DNA of 64,000 bases, from positions 43,172 through 107,171 of the forward strand of contig NZ_RJUA01000014.1 in the NCBI RefSeq assembly GCF_024343575.1, given 5' to 3'. The translations under genes and the position numbers were made by a program. This document shows, one piece after another, positions 36,957-46,515 of this stretch; the stretch's first letter is position 1, and each line of letters starts with the position of its first letter. Below the pieces are notes generated by a model, which was not told where the DNA came from, did no database searches, and saw only the letters and a list, made by a program, of their open reading frames with translations. The stretch is from Lacihabitans sp. LS3-19 (lineage in GTDB: Bacteria; Bacteroidota; Bacteroidia; Cytophagales; Spirosomataceae).

Positions 36957-37064
36957 GCTATACCAATTTAAATTGTTGTATAAATACGACATTATGCTTG
37001 ATGTTTTATATTAATGTTTTCTTTACACAACAAATATACCAAATAAATATGGAATAAAAAAATA

Positions 37065-37082
37065 TGTCGCTAAAAGACAACA
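37065..37082. promoter_or_regulatory. Putative HipB operator 1
   Basis: TGTCGCTAAAAGACAACA is an imperfect palindrome of the form TGTYGC-N5/6-GRCAACA. It lies about 110 bp before the hipB start and shares its arms with operator 2. Confidence 0.6.
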
Positions 37083-37105
37083 ATAAATTACTTTAAGCAC
37101 AATAA

Positions 37106-37123
37106 TGTTGCTTTAGGGCAACA
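37106..37123. promoter_or_regulatory. Putative HipB operator 2
   Basis: TGTTGCTTTAGGGCAACA has perfect TGTTGC/GCAACA arms. Its start is 41 bp from operator 1, close to four helical turns, as expected for cooperative dimers on one face. Confidence 0.65.
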
Positions 37124-37166
37124 TTTAAAATAAAATTAATTAAACAAAATTCCAAAAAGAAAAAAA

Positions 37167-37856
37167 TCAAACCAAAACCTCTTTACCAACATTCAAAAGT
37201 ATCAACTCCTTATCTGCACTTGAAAAAGCGGCCTTGGCCGCATGATGGTCGATTTTGATGGGCGGAAATGAATCAAAATGGCAACCGATGATTTTGCTAC
37301 ATTCAATAAAATCGGCAGCAATAACAGCATCTTCGTAACCCATTGTGAAATAATCGCCTATTGGCAGAATGGCGAAATCAAGCGGCGGACATATTTTTGG
37401 GAGCAATTGCATGTCTAAAGTTAAAGCAGTATCTCCTGCATAATAGAAACAATTGGTGTCGTTCCAAACCACAAAACCCATGGGATTACCTCCATAGGTG
37501 CCATCAGGAAGTACGCTGGAGTGTATTGCTATTACATTTTTAAAAGTAAAACCATCCAAACTCAATTTGCCTCCGATATTCATTCCGTGGCCTTTCAAGC
37601 CTTTTTGCTCAAACCAGCCCATGATTTCATAATTTGAAATTATCAAAGCACCTGTTTGCTTTGCAATAGCTTCAGCATCAGCCATGTGGTCGCCATGTCC
37701 ATGCGAAATAAAAATATAATCGGCTTCTATTTCATCTATCTTGATGCCACTAGCCATAGGATTTCCAGAAATAAAAGGGTCGAATAAGAGTTTTTTGCCT
37801 CCAAAGTTCACCAAAAATGATGAATGACCTAGGTATTGAATTTTTGTTTGTAGCAT
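37167..37856 (-). CDS. Metal-dependent hydrolase of the UPF0173 (YtkL) MBL-fold family
   Basis: The 229-residue protein has the MBL metal motif HGHGDHMADA (about residues 53-62), an N-terminal GHSSFLVNFGGKKLLFDPFISGNP and a YYAGDTALTLDM segment. This is the UPF0173 pattern; no reaction has been assigned to the family. The length is normal. It lies 22 bp after the Lrp gene and reads the same way. Confidence 0.88.
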   Translation of the reverse strand: MLQTKIQYLGHSSFLVNFGGKKLLFDPFISGNPMASGIKIDEIEADYIFISHGHGDHMADAEAIAKQTGALIISNYEIMGWFEQKGLKGHGMNIGGKLSLDGFTFKNVIAIHSSVLPDGTYGGNPMGFVVWNDTNCFYYAGDTALTLDMQLLPKICPPLDFAILPIGDYFTMGYEDAVIAADFIECSKIIGCHFDSFPPIKIDHHAAKAAFSSADKELILLNVGKEVLV

Positions 37857-37878
37857 GATATTTTAAATTAGATTTTAT

Positions 37879-38340
37879 TTAAATTGGCAAAAAAGTGGTG
37901 TTTTTTATTTCAGTCATAACAAATTGACTTTGAGCATTGCCTATGTTTTCTAAAATAGCCAATTTGTTCACAATAAAATTTTGATATTCTTTCATGTCTT
38001 TTATTAAAACCTTTAACATATAATCGAAATTGCCTGTTACATGATAACATTCCACAACCTCGTTAAATTGTAAAACATCTTCTTCAAATTTATCCAAGAA
38101 AGGTTTTGCATGTTCCTTTAAAGATACATGGCAGAAGCCAATTAAGGTAAAACCCATTTTTTCTTTATCCAATATCGTAACATAAGCGTTTATATAACCA
38201 TCTTTTTCTAAGCGTTTTATTCGCTCATATATTGGTGACAAAGACAAATTTAAATGAGTTGATAACTCTTTTGAAGTTATCTGAGCATTTTGTTGTAAAA
38301 GTTTTAATATTGTTAGGTCTACATTATCTAAATTTTCCAC
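37879..38340 (-). CDS. Lrp/AsnC-family transcriptional regulator
   Basis: The 153-residue protein has an N-terminal winged helix (LKLLQQNAQITSKELSTHL, LSPIYERIKRLEKDGYI) and a C-terminal RAM ligand-binding domain (VVECYHVTGNFDYMLKVLIKDMKEY). It is divergent from a PLP-dependent sulfur amino acid enzyme with a 152-bp shared promoter region. Members in that position usually sense an amino acid and control the lyase. Confidence 0.92.
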   Translation of the reverse strand: MENLDNVDLTILKLLQQNAQITSKELSTHLNLSLSPIYERIKRLEKDGYINAYVTILDKEKMGFTLIGFCHVSLKEHAKPFLDKFEEDVLQFNEVVECYHVTGNFDYMLKVLIKDMKEYQNFIVNKLAILENIGNAQSQFVMTEIKNTTFLPI

Positions 38341-38492
38341 AGTTATTTTCGCTGAATGTTATTATAAAATTTTATAGTAAAAGTGAATTTACTTTAAATA
38401 TAATCATATTTCAGTGATTTTTATTTAAAAGTATATCTTGTTTGATTTTTTTAATTAAAATTTTAAACTTTGACCAATAAAAAGTAAATAAA

Positions 38493-39743
38493 ATGGAGAC
38501 AAGAAGTTTTAGTCCTGAAAGTTTAATGATGTCATATGGCTATAATCCTCATTTGTCAGAAGGAGCCATTAAATGCCCCATTTTTCAAACTTCTACCTTC
38601 GTTTTTAAAAACGCTGAAGAAGGCAAGGCTTATTTTGAAATTGCCTACGGGCTGAGAGATAAAAAAGAAAAAGAAGAGTTAGGATTAATTTATAGCAGAA
38701 TTAATAATCCTGATTTAGAAATTCTAGAAAACAGACTTACGCTTTGGGATGGAGCGGAGGATTGTGCAGTTTTTGAGAGCGGCATGTCAGCCATAACTAC
38801 CGTTTTTTTGGAATTTCTAAAACCCAATGACATCATTTTAGTAAGTAGTCCTCTTTATGGCGGCACGGATCATTTTATAACTCATTTTCTTCCAAAATTC
38901 GGTATTAAGGTTGTTGAGTTTAGTCCATTTGATACAGAAGAAGAAATAATTAAAAAAGTTGAGATTTCAGAAGGCAATCTGGCAATGGTTTATTTAGAAA
39001 CCCCTGCCAATCCAACCAATACTCTGATAGATATTGCAATGTGTAGAAAAATTGCAGATCGATTTCAAAAAGATGGACACGATAAGGTAATTGTAGCTGT
39101 AGACAATACCTATATGGGACCGCTTTGGCAGCATCCATTAAAATTCGGTGCCGATTTCTCAATATATTCTGCTACAAAGTATATTGGCGGACATAGCGAT
39201 GTTATAGCGGGTGCAGTTTTGGGAAATAAACCTTTGATGGGTAGAATAAAAGTCTTGCGGACTTTTCTTGGCAACATGGCTGGACCTTGGACAGGTTGGT
39301 TACTGCTGAGGAGCCTAGAAACGCTCAAAGTTCGAATGGAACAACAAGCAAATAATGCCTTAAAAGTGGTAGAATTTTTACAATCTAATGACAAGATAGA
39401 AAAAGTTTATTTTCTAGGTTTATTGGAAGAAAAAGACGGAGAGCAATTCGAAATATATAAAAAACAGTATTCCTCGGCTGGAGCAATGATAGCTTTTGAC
39501 CTAAAAGGTGGAGAAAAAGAAGCTTTTGTATTTTTGAATAATCTTAAACTCATAAAGCTCGCTGTAAGCTTGGGAAGCACTGAGTCATTAGTAGAACACC
39601 CTGCAACCATGACCCATGCCGGAGTGGATATTGAGCATAAAAAAAGAATGAATATCACGGATAAAATGATTAGACTGTCAGTTGGTGTAGAAAACTATTC
39701 AGATATAATTTGGGACATCGAGCAAGCATTAAATTCAATATGA
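38493..39743 (+). CDS. Cys/Met-metabolism PLP enzyme (methionine gamma-lyase / cystathionine gamma-synthase-like)
   Basis: The 416-residue protein shows SLMMSYGYNPHLSEGAIKCPIFQTSTF at the N-terminus (key residues PIFQTSTF), ESGMSAITTVF, and the PLP lysine in SIYSATKYIGGHSDVIAG. VSLGSTESLVEHPATMTHAGV is also present in the usual place. The family makes or cleaves gamma-substituted amino acids such as methionine, cystathionine and homocysteine. Divergent pairing with an Lrp regulator favours a catabolic gamma-lyase, but biochemical choice within the family is not possible here. Confidence 0.88.
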   Translation: METRSFSPESLMMSYGYNPHLSEGAIKCPIFQTSTFVFKNAEEGKAYFEIAYGLRDKKEKEELGLIYSRINNPDLEILENRLTLWDGAEDCAVFESGMSAITTVFLEFLKPNDIILVSSPLYGGTDHFITHFLPKFGIKVVEFSPFDTEEEIIKKVEISEGNLAMVYLETPANPTNTLIDIAMCRKIADRFQKDGHDKVIVAVDNTYMGPLWQHPLKFGADFSIYSATKYIGGHSDVIAGAVLGNKPLMGRIKVLRTFLGNMAGPWTGWLLLRSLETLKVRMEQQANNALKVVEFLQSNDKIEKVYFLGLLEEKDGEQFEIYKKQYSSAGAMIAFDLKGGEKEAFVFLNNLKLIKLAVSLGSTESLVEHPATMTHAGVDIEHKKRMNITDKMIRLSVGVENYSDIIWDIEQALNSI

Positions 39744-39766
39744 AAAGAATTTGGTTGTGATTGAAA

Positions 39767-40642
39767 TCAATACCCCAACGGACTCACTCCCTTCATTTTT
39801 TTAAACAATTTATTGAAATACGGCACATCATTAAAGCCGCTTTCATAGGCTATTTGGCTAACTGACAATTCGTTTTTTCTAAGAAGCTGACAAGCATATT
39901 GTATTCTATATTCGTTTACAATTTCTAGAAATGTTTTGCCAGTTAAGGTTTTAAAATATCTGCAAAAAGAAGTGGGTGAAAGATGTGCAATTTCTGCTAT
40001 TTTCTCAAGCGATATTTCTTCGCGATAATGTTCGATTAAATAGGCGAAAACACGCTGAAATCTTATTGTTTCATTATTAGAATGTTTTATGCTTGAAAAA
40101 GATGGATCAATGGGCTTCAAATCATTTGAATTTGCCAAAATACCTAGAATTTTTAAAAGAGCTAATAGTTTTTGGTAATCGTCTTTCTCATCCAAAAGCC
40201 CCATTTCTGTTAATATTTCTGTTTTTACTTTACCCGAAATCTTTAATCCAGCGTTTGATGCTGCAAAAAGAGCTTTTATTTTTTGTATTTCGGGCAATTC
40301 CATAAAGGCAGAACCTAAAAAATCTCTTTTAAATTGAACAACTGTTGCCTCAACGGTTTCGCCTTCCGGCAAAGATTTGGAAATCCAACAATGCGGCAGA
40401 TTTGAACCTAAAAAAATTAAGTCGTCCGTTCCAAAATCTTCAACTTGAGTACCCACGTAGCGTTGGCCTTCGCCTTTTTTTATATGTGTAAGTTCAAATT
40501 CGGGATGAAAATGGAAAGGTGCGTCAAAAGCAGGAAGCTCAAATTTTCGAAGTAGAAATGAGCTTGTAATATTTTGGTCTAATTTTTCAAAAACAGCTTT
40601 CAATTGTCTTTTTTTATCAAAAATATCATTAATTATTTTCAT
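39767..40642 (-). CDS. AraC-family transcriptional regulator
   Basis: From ATG 40642 the protein has 291 residues; an ATG at 40681 would add 13. An N-terminal cupin (FHFHPEFELTHIKKGEGQRYVG) is followed by a C-terminal double HTH (ISLEKIAEIAHLSPTSFCRYFKTLTGK, shortened to IAHLSPTSFCRYFK; and VSQIAYESGFNDVPYFNKLFKKMKG). It is divergent from the phytanoyl-CoA dioxygenase-like gene. It probably controls that gene and the sugar-related genes behind it. Confidence 0.87.
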   Translation of the reverse strand: MKIINDIFDKKRQLKAVFEKLDQNITSSFLLRKFELPAFDAPFHFHPEFELTHIKKGEGQRYVGTQVEDFGTDDLIFLGSNLPHCWISKSLPEGETVEATVVQFKRDFLGSAFMELPEIQKIKALFAASNAGLKISGKVKTEILTEMGLLDEKDDYQKLLALLKILGILANSNDLKPIDPSFSSIKHSNNETIRFQRVFAYLIEHYREEISLEKIAEIAHLSPTSFCRYFKTLTGKTFLEIVNEYRIQYACQLLRKNELSVSQIAYESGFNDVPYFNKLFKKMKGVSPLGY

Positions 40643-40733
40643 TAATGATAATATTAGACAATTTTTTGAAAATTTTGTCAAATTTATTTTCCTGAATTCT
40701 CTCCAACTTGCATCATCAAAATTTAAACCTTTT

Positions 40734-41528
40734 ATGAAACTCGACCTAACCTACGAACTGTCGCAAGAACAAATCGACTTTTATCAAAAAAACAGATACA
40801 TCAAGCTAAAAAATGTGTTTGATGCAGAAACTTTGGCTTATTATGGCCAAAAAATCTCGGAAAAAGTAAACGAACTCAACAATCAAGAAAAACCTCTTGA
40901 TGCTCGTGATACTTATGGTAAGGCTTTTTTGCAGATTTTCAACCTTTGGCGAGAAGACGAAACCATTAAAGAATTTGTGATGAGCCGCCGTTTGGGTCAA
41001 ATAGCCGCCGAACTTATGCAGGCAGAAGGAGCAAGAATTTATCATGACCAAGCACTTTTTAAAGAAGGTGGTGGTGGCATCACGCCATGGCATGCTGATC
41101 AATATTATTGGCCTTTAGAGACAGATAAAACAATCACCGCTTGGATTCCTTTACAAGAAATTCCACTAGAAATGGGCCCCTTGGAGTTTAGTGCGGGCAG
41201 CCATGCTATAGTTGAAGGTAGAGAATTGGCCATCAGCGATGATAGTGAAAATATGATTGCCCAAAAGTTAAGAGTTACTGATTTCAAACATGTTATTGAG
41301 CCATTTGACTTGTGCGAAGTAAGTTTCCATTCGGGTTGGGTTTTTCACCGAGCAGGTGCCAACCAAACAGATAAGATGCGTAAAGTAATGACGGTAATTT
41401 ACATGGACAAAAATATGATTTTAAAAGAACCTGAAAACGAAAATCAAAAGAAAGATTGGGAAGTTTGGTGTCCGGGTGCACAAATTGGAGAGGTGATAAA
41501 TACGGAATTGAATCCTGTGGTTTACTGA
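40734..41528 (+). CDS. Phytanoyl-CoA dioxygenase (PhyH)-family Fe(II)/2-oxoglutarate oxygenase
   Basis: The 264-residue protein shows the iron-binding facial triad: HxD in TPWHADQYYWPLE (about residues 119-121) and the distal His in VFHRAGANQTDKM. It belongs to the PhyH/EctD-like group of 2-oxoglutarate-dependent hydroxylases. Its substrate is unknown. It is divergent from an AraC gene and 76 bp upstream of a GH127-like glycosidase gene, so a sugar- or plant-derived compound is plausible. Confidence 0.88.
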   Translation: MKLDLTYELSQEQIDFYQKNRYIKLKNVFDAETLAYYGQKISEKVNELNNQEKPLDARDTYGKAFLQIFNLWREDETIKEFVMSRRLGQIAAELMQAEGARIYHDQALFKEGGGGITPWHADQYYWPLETDKTITAWIPLQEIPLEMGPLEFSAGSHAIVEGRELAISDDSENMIAQKLRVTDFKHVIEPFDLCEVSFHSGWVFHRAGANQTDKMRKVMTVIYMDKNMILKEPENENQKKDWEVWCPGAQIGEVINTELNPVVY

Positions 41529-41604
41529 AACTGTACTTTATTTCAGAAAAAATAAATTTTTGATTTTAAAGTAAACTCATGTATTCTTTCCAAAATTAAT
41601 TTAG

Positions 41605-43515
41605 ATGAAAATAAAACAATTCTTAATAATTTGTTTGTTGCTGTCCTATGATATTTCATTTGCACAGTCACTAAATGAAAAATACCATGCCCTGCCATTT
41701 GGAAGTATCAAACCTAGCGGATGGCTGAAAGAACAAATGCAAAAAGACCTGCAAGGGTTTGTAGGAAACTTAGACAGATTAGTTCCTTCTTTAATCAATG
41801 ACCCCATATATGGCGAGGGCCGAATGCACAAAAATAGCAAAGAAAAGGACCTGGGAAATTCGAAATCGGGAGATATCGAAGGCTCAAGTCAGTACATGTG
41901 GTGGAATTCTGAAACGCAATCCAATTGGTGGGATGGCTACATGCGAAATGCTTTTTTGTTAAATGATAAAGCGGCCATTGAAAAGTCCAGAAAACATGTT
42001 TATGAAATCTTAAAAACCCAAGATAATGATGGGTATTTAGGTATTTATGATAAAGAACTGCGGTATAATTTCAATTCTGAAAATGGAGAATTATGGGCAA
42101 AAGCTACTTTGTATCGTGGACTTTTGGGGTATTTTGAGGCTACTCAAGATACAATTGTATGGAAGGCACTACAGAAAGCGGTTGCTAATGTAATGGAGAA
42201 TTATCCGATTTATAAATCCCATCCTTTTTATTCAGGTGATGGATTTTCGGGTGGTGTAGCCCATGGACTTACCTTTACGGATGTTTTGGATAGGATGTAT
42301 CAGTTGACCAATGATAAAAAATATTGGGAGTATGCCGCATTTTTATACGCTGATTTTTCAGAAAATCATACTTCGGAGTCAGATGCTCAATTAAATAATA
42401 TTTTAGATGAAAAGTACCTTTTAAGGTCTCATGCCGTTCATACTTACGAACACCTTCGACCGCTCATTACGGCCACTTATGCTACTGGAAATCCTCAATT
42501 AGAAAAGGCATTAAAGCTCTATTTAACGAAAATAAAAAAGGCAACTACCATGACTGGAGGTGCTACTGGAGACGAATGGATTTGGAAACAAATAGCCGAT
42601 GCCACCGCTACTGGTTATGAGTATTGTTCTTTGCATGAGTTGATGGATAGCTATACTTCATTGTTACAAAAAAGTGGAAATGCGGCTATTGCAGATGATA
42701 TAGAAAATATTTTTTACAATGCCGCCCAAGGTAGCCGTGACCCCAATCATTCGGCTATTGCCTACCTTAAAACCGACAATAGTTTCGTAATGGATGGTAC
42801 AAAAAATGGGGAGGTAGAACCCAACCGAAAACAAACCCGCTATAAGTATTCTCCAGCTCACCAAGATGTGGCAGTTTGTTGCAATCCTAATGCAGGCAAA
42901 ATAAGTCCGTATTTCGTAAAATCTGCCTGGATGAAACAATCTGATAATACTTTGGTAGCCACATTACTTTGTCCAAATATTTTGGAAACAACGATAAATG
43001 GAATCCCAGTCAAAATTGAAGAGATAACAGAATATCCTTACAAAAATGAATTTAAATTCAAAATTACTGGTGAAAAAGCGATAGGTTTTAAACTAAAAAT
43101 CAGGAAACCAGAATGGGTAAAAAATATCATTACAAGAGAAAAGTTTAGTATCGAAGATGGGTATATAGTAATAGAAAGAGAATTTCAAAAAAATGATGAA
43201 TTTTCGATTAACTTTACTACATACATCGCAATAAAGGAAGATTTAAATAAGGAAAAATATTTTAAATATGGAGCCATTGTTTACGCAAAACCAATAGCCT
43301 CAATTTCCGAAATTGGGAAATCTTATGCCGACGCTTTTAATGATTTAACCTATAAACCCAAATCGAATCAAAGATTTAAATTTGTTGAAAACCATAAGGC
43401 AACTTATAAAAATGGAAATATTATAGCTCAGCTTAAAAATTTAGAAAACAACAAAATTGAGCCTGTTACTTTAATACCTTTCGGAAAAACGGTTTTAAGA
43501 CAAACAAGTTTTTAA
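41605..43515 (+). CDS. Secreted GH127-like beta-L-arabinofuranosidase (DUF1680 family)
   Basis: The 636-residue protein has a signal peptide (IKQFLIICLLLSYDISFAQ). The N-terminal PSGWLKEQMQKDLQG and the (alpha/alpha)6 barrel motifs NWWDGYMRNAFLLND and TQDNDGYLGIYD are typical of DUF1680. The catalytic region is VCCNPNAGKISPYFVKSAWM, and the adjacent cysteine pair matches the zinc-bound nucleophile and ligand cysteines of GH127 enzymes. It should release L-arabinofuranose from plant glycans. It precedes the alcohol dehydrogenase gene by 4 bp. Confidence 0.87.
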   Translation: MKIKQFLIICLLLSYDISFAQSLNEKYHALPFGSIKPSGWLKEQMQKDLQGFVGNLDRLVPSLINDPIYGEGRMHKNSKEKDLGNSKSGDIEGSSQYMWWNSETQSNWWDGYMRNAFLLNDKAAIEKSRKHVYEILKTQDNDGYLGIYDKELRYNFNSENGELWAKATLYRGLLGYFEATQDTIVWKALQKAVANVMENYPIYKSHPFYSGDGFSGGVAHGLTFTDVLDRMYQLTNDKKYWEYAAFLYADFSENHTSESDAQLNNILDEKYLLRSHAVHTYEHLRPLITATYATGNPQLEKALKLYLTKIKKATTMTGGATGDEWIWKQIADATATGYEYCSLHELMDSYTSLLQKSGNAAIADDIENIFYNAAQGSRDPNHSAIAYLKTDNSFVMDGTKNGEVEPNRKQTRYKYSPAHQDVAVCCNPNAGKISPYFVKSAWMKQSDNTLVATLLCPNILETTINGIPVKIEEITEYPYKNEFKFKITGEKAIGFKLKIRKPEWVKNIITREKFSIEDGYIVIEREFQKNDEFSINFTTYIAIKEDLNKEKYFKYGAIVYAKPIASISEIGKSYADAFNDLTYKPKSNQRFKFVENHKATYKNGNIIAQLKNLENNKIEPVTLIPFGKTVLRQTSF

Positions 43516-43519
43516 AAAT

Positions 43520-44632
43520 ATGATAAAATCTAAAGCAGCAATAGCATCAGGCGAGGGTAAATTTTCGATTCAAACCATCGAAATATCAGAACCTATAAAC
43601 GATGAAATATTGGTAAAAATAAAGGCCGCAGGTATTTGTCATACCGATTGGGATTCGCAGTCGTGGGGCAAAACTTTGGTAATGGGCCACGAAGGTGCTG
43701 GCGAAGTTGTGGCCATTGGCGAGGCTGTTAAAAACTTTTCTCTTGGAGACAAAGTAATGCTCAATTGGGCGATTCCATGTTATGAATGTTTTCAGTGTCA
43801 AGAAGGAAACCAACATATTTGCGAACGTAATTCGGCAGTAACGGCTGGAAATAAAGTAAGTGGAGGCCATGCTACTTTTGAGTCAACCATCTTTAATGGC
43901 CAAGCCATCGAAAAAGCATTTAGCTTAGGAACCATGTCGGAATACACCTTGGTAAGAGAAGCTGCTTGTGTTAAAATTCATGTAGATATGCCATTTACTT
44001 CAGCTGCAATAGTAGGTTGTGGTGTAATGACGGGTTACGGTTCTGTTATCAATGCCGCCAAAGTAAAGCCAGGAGCCAATGTGGCGGTATTGGGAACTGG
44101 TGGCGTTGGTCTCAATGTGATTCAAGGAGCAAGAATAGCGGGAGCAGGCAAAATAATTGCTGTTGATGTAAATCCTTTAAGACTTGAAATGGCCTTGGAA
44201 TACGGTGCTACGCATACACTTTTGACAGAAAAAGAAGATGTCGGTTTATTAAAAGCAGCCGAAGCCGTAAAAGATTTGTGTGGTGGGAGAGGAGCAGACT
44301 ATGCTTTTGAATGTACTGCCATTCCTGACTTAGGAGCTGCACCATTGGCTATGATACGCAATGCAGGTACGGCAGTTCAAGTCAGTGGCATTGAGCAAGA
44401 AATCACGATAGACATGAATCTTTTTGAATGGGATAAAGTGTATATAAATCCGCTTTATGGAAAATGTCGACCGCAAATAGATTTTCCTATTTTGCAAGAT
44501 CTATATGCCAAAGGCGACTTGTTTTTGGATGAAATGGTTACGCGAACTTACGCTTTAGAAGACCTAGCTCAAGCATTCCAAGATATGCACGAAGGCAAAA
44601 ATGCCAAAGGCGTGATTCGATTTGAAGATTGA
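43520..44632 (+). CDS. Zinc-dependent alcohol dehydrogenase (class III-like)
   Basis: The 370-residue protein has catalytic-zinc ligands in GICHTDWDS and GHEGAGEVVAIGE, and structural-zinc cysteines in CYECFQCQEGNQHIC. The cofactor motif is GTGGVGLNVIQGARIAGAGKIIAVD, shortened to GTGGVGLNVIQ. It resembles class III/glutathione-dependent formaldehyde dehydrogenases. Together with the esterase gene downstream (S-formylglutathione hydrolase-like) it might form a formaldehyde pair, although a sugar-alcohol role fits the GH127 neighbour. Confidence 0.9.
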   Translation: MIKSKAAIASGEGKFSIQTIEISEPINDEILVKIKAAGICHTDWDSQSWGKTLVMGHEGAGEVVAIGEAVKNFSLGDKVMLNWAIPCYECFQCQEGNQHICERNSAVTAGNKVSGGHATFESTIFNGQAIEKAFSLGTMSEYTLVREAACVKIHVDMPFTSAAIVGCGVMTGYGSVINAAKVKPGANVAVLGTGGVGLNVIQGARIAGAGKIIAVDVNPLRLEMALEYGATHTLLTEKEDVGLLKAAEAVKDLCGGRGADYAFECTAIPDLGAAPLAMIRNAGTAVQVSGIEQEITIDMNLFEWDKVYINPLYGKCRPQIDFPILQDLYAKGDLFLDEMVTRTYALEDLAQAFQDMHEGKNAKGVIRFED

Positions 44633-44633
44633 T

Positions 44634-44775
44634 TTGATTGATTCGATTTGATGATTGATTTGATTTACGATTAATTTGATTTACGATTTTAGATTTTCGA
44701 TTAATGCGATTTTAGATTAATTCGATTGACGATTTTAGATTTATAATTGAATTGATTTAAAATTAATTTCATCTG
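44634..44775. repeat. Low-complexity GATTTGATT / GATTTTAGATT direct repeats
   Basis: The gap between the alcohol dehydrogenase and esterase genes is filled with slipped repeats of GATTTGATT, TTTACGATT and CGATTTTAGATT units. No ORF or hairpin is supported. It looks like expansion of a short unit by slippage, and it lies directly after the stop codon. Confidence 0.75.
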
Positions 44776-44939
44776 ACAAAAATATTGAAAATTAGCATTC
44801 TAAATCTTAGACAATTTGAACCCCGAAGAGGTGACATTATTATAACAAAAACGAACCTCTTTGAAAAAAAAAACCATGAAAGGGTTTAATTTTCATACGC
44901 TTGCATTTGTTTTATGGAGGTAAATATTTAACGAATACT

Positions 44940-45728
44940 ATGAGTAGTTTTTTTACAACAGAAATAGCTGATTATCAAAACCTTGAATTCATTACTGTAA
45001 AAAGCAATGCTCTAAAAAAGCGTGCCGATATCACGGTTTATAATCCTTCAAAAGACGATATAAATGCAAAATCTTTACCCGTAGTTATTCTTCTACACGG
45101 CGTTTATGGTAGCCACTGGGCTTGGGCGATGAAAGGCAAAGTGCATGAAACAGCTCAGCGTTTAATTTCTGAAAGTAAAATAAAACCAATGGTCTTGCTT
45201 ATGCCTTCGGACGGACTTTTTGGAGATGGAAGTGCGTATATTCCTCATAAAACCGAGAATTACGAAAAATGGATAGTGGAAGATGTGATAGAAGTAGCTA
45301 AAGAGCTAATACCGAAAGTTGACGAAACTTCGCCTGTTTTCATTGCTGGACTTTCAATGGGTGGTTTTGGAGCTTTGAGATTGGGAGCAAAATATCCAAA
45401 GATTTTCAAAGCATTTTCTGGTTTATCGTCGATTACCCATTTTGAGCAAATAGAACAATTTGTATCTGATTTTTCTGAACTTAAAAACCAAGCTTTGGAG
45501 CTAGACGGGGTGTTGGATTGGATGATAAAGAACAAATCAGAACTTCCACCTTTTAGGTTTGATTGCGGCTCAGAAGATATTTTAATTGAACAAAACAGGA
45601 AACTCCACGAAGATTTGACAAATTACAATATCGAGCACACTTATAAAGAAAATCTTGGTGCTCACCAGTGGGAATATTGGTCGGAGCATATTGTCGAAAC
45701 ATTGGAGTTTTTTAGTAGTAAACTTTGA
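44940..45728 (+). CDS. Esterase of the alpha/beta-hydrolase fold (esterase D / S-formylglutathione hydrolase-like)
   Basis: The start at ATG 44940 (MSSFFTTEIADYQNLEF) gives 262 residues; an in-frame TTG at 44901 is unlikely. The oxyanion motif is VVILLHGVYGSHWAW, the nucleophile Ser is in GLSMGGFGALRLG, and the last motif DCGSEDILIEQN and AHQWEYW supply Asp and His. Such enzymes hydrolyse acyl esters or S-formylglutathione. It follows the low-complexity repeat, so co-transcription with the dehydrogenase is uncertain. Confidence 0.85.
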   Translation: MSSFFTTEIADYQNLEFITVKSNALKKRADITVYNPSKDDINAKSLPVVILLHGVYGSHWAWAMKGKVHETAQRLISESKIKPMVLLMPSDGLFGDGSAYIPHKTENYEKWIVEDVIEVAKELIPKVDETSPVFIAGLSMGGFGALRLGAKYPKIFKAFSGLSSITHFEQIEQFVSDFSELKNQALELDGVLDWMIKNKSELPPFRFDCGSEDILIEQNRKLHEDLTNYNIEHTYKENLGAHQWEYWSEHIVETLEFFSSKL

Positions 45729-45765
45729 AGAGGCAGCAAATTGGCCACCTCTCCATAACTATTTC

Positions 45766-46380
45766 TTATAATATACCTTTAGCGAATTTTAATACGCCAC
45801 CCAAAGAATCACGTACTTTTGGCTCAGCCGCTGCACCACCAGTTTTCAAAAGATTAACACTCGACATAGCCGTTGAAATCAAAGAACCGCCAGAAGCAGC
45901 CGAACTTCCACCCAAAAGCGACAGGCCACTTTTCATCATACCCAAATTGCCAGTTAATGCAGAAGCTTGTCCAACAAGACTTTTTCCACCCATAAGCGAG
46001 CTTAATTTATTTGCTCCCAAAGCCATCTTTACCATTGCTATAGCTTTTTGCAGAACGCCGCTTTGAACACCACCACCCGAAATCAATGGAATAAGTTTTT
46101 TCAAATTCCCAACTTGACCTAAGAGTTTGTCTTTAAACTCGCCAGAAGAACTTTCAGAAGACTTTTCGATGCTTTCAACAGTCTTGGTCAATGCCATCGC
46201 TGTAGCTGCATTATCTTTTCCAGCACTCAAGCTCAGTACATTATCCAACATCATTTCAGTAGAATCTGTAACAGCGTCAACTGTTTCAGCAGGCTTTGCA
46301 AGTGCCTTTGGGAATTGAGCAAAACTTACACTGGAAATAGCCAATAATGCTACAATTAAGATGCTTTTTGTGGTTTTCAT
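45766..46380 (-). CDS. Exported Gly/Ser/Ala-rich protein of unknown function
   Basis: The 204-residue product has a signal peptide (SILIVALLAISSVSFAQ). The rest is helical and rich in Gly, Ser, Ala and Leu (LSLLGGSSAASGGS, KKLIPLISGGG), with no catalytic motif. I see no known domain. It is convergent with the esterase gene (stop codons 38 bp apart) and monocistronic. Confidence 0.65.
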   Translation of the reverse strand: MKTTKSILIVALLAISSVSFAQFPKALAKPAETVDAVTDSTEMMLDNVLSLSAGKDNAATAMALTKTVESIEKSSESSSGEFKDKLLGQVGNLKKLIPLISGGGVQSGVLQKAIAMVKMALGANKLSSLMGGKSLVGQASALTGNLGMMKSGLSLLGGSSAASGGSLISTAMSSVNLLKTGGAAAEPKVRDSLGGVLKFAKGIL

Positions 46381-46468
46381 ATTTTAAAATTATGATTTGA
46401 TTATTTGTAAAATTAAGCAAATGTTCGCTTTCCTGACATTAGAAATAGATTAATTTACATAAACACAA

Positions 46469-46500
46469 AAAAGGCAGCCTCAGAGAAGCTGCCTTTTACA
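46469..46500. terminator. Terminator between the unknown exported gene and hsp20
   Basis: GGCAGC-CTCAGAGAA-GCTGCC preceded by an A-run and followed by TTTT makes a strong stem. It is 16 bp from the Hsp20 stop and terminates that minus-strand unit. Confidence 0.8.
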
Positions 46501-46515
46501 TCAAATTATTAGCTA

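Noticed and set aside
44634..44775. Possible CRISPR array
   Set aside because: The repeats are slipped variants of about 9-12 bases with no fixed spacers and no cas genes, so they are simple-sequence expansion.
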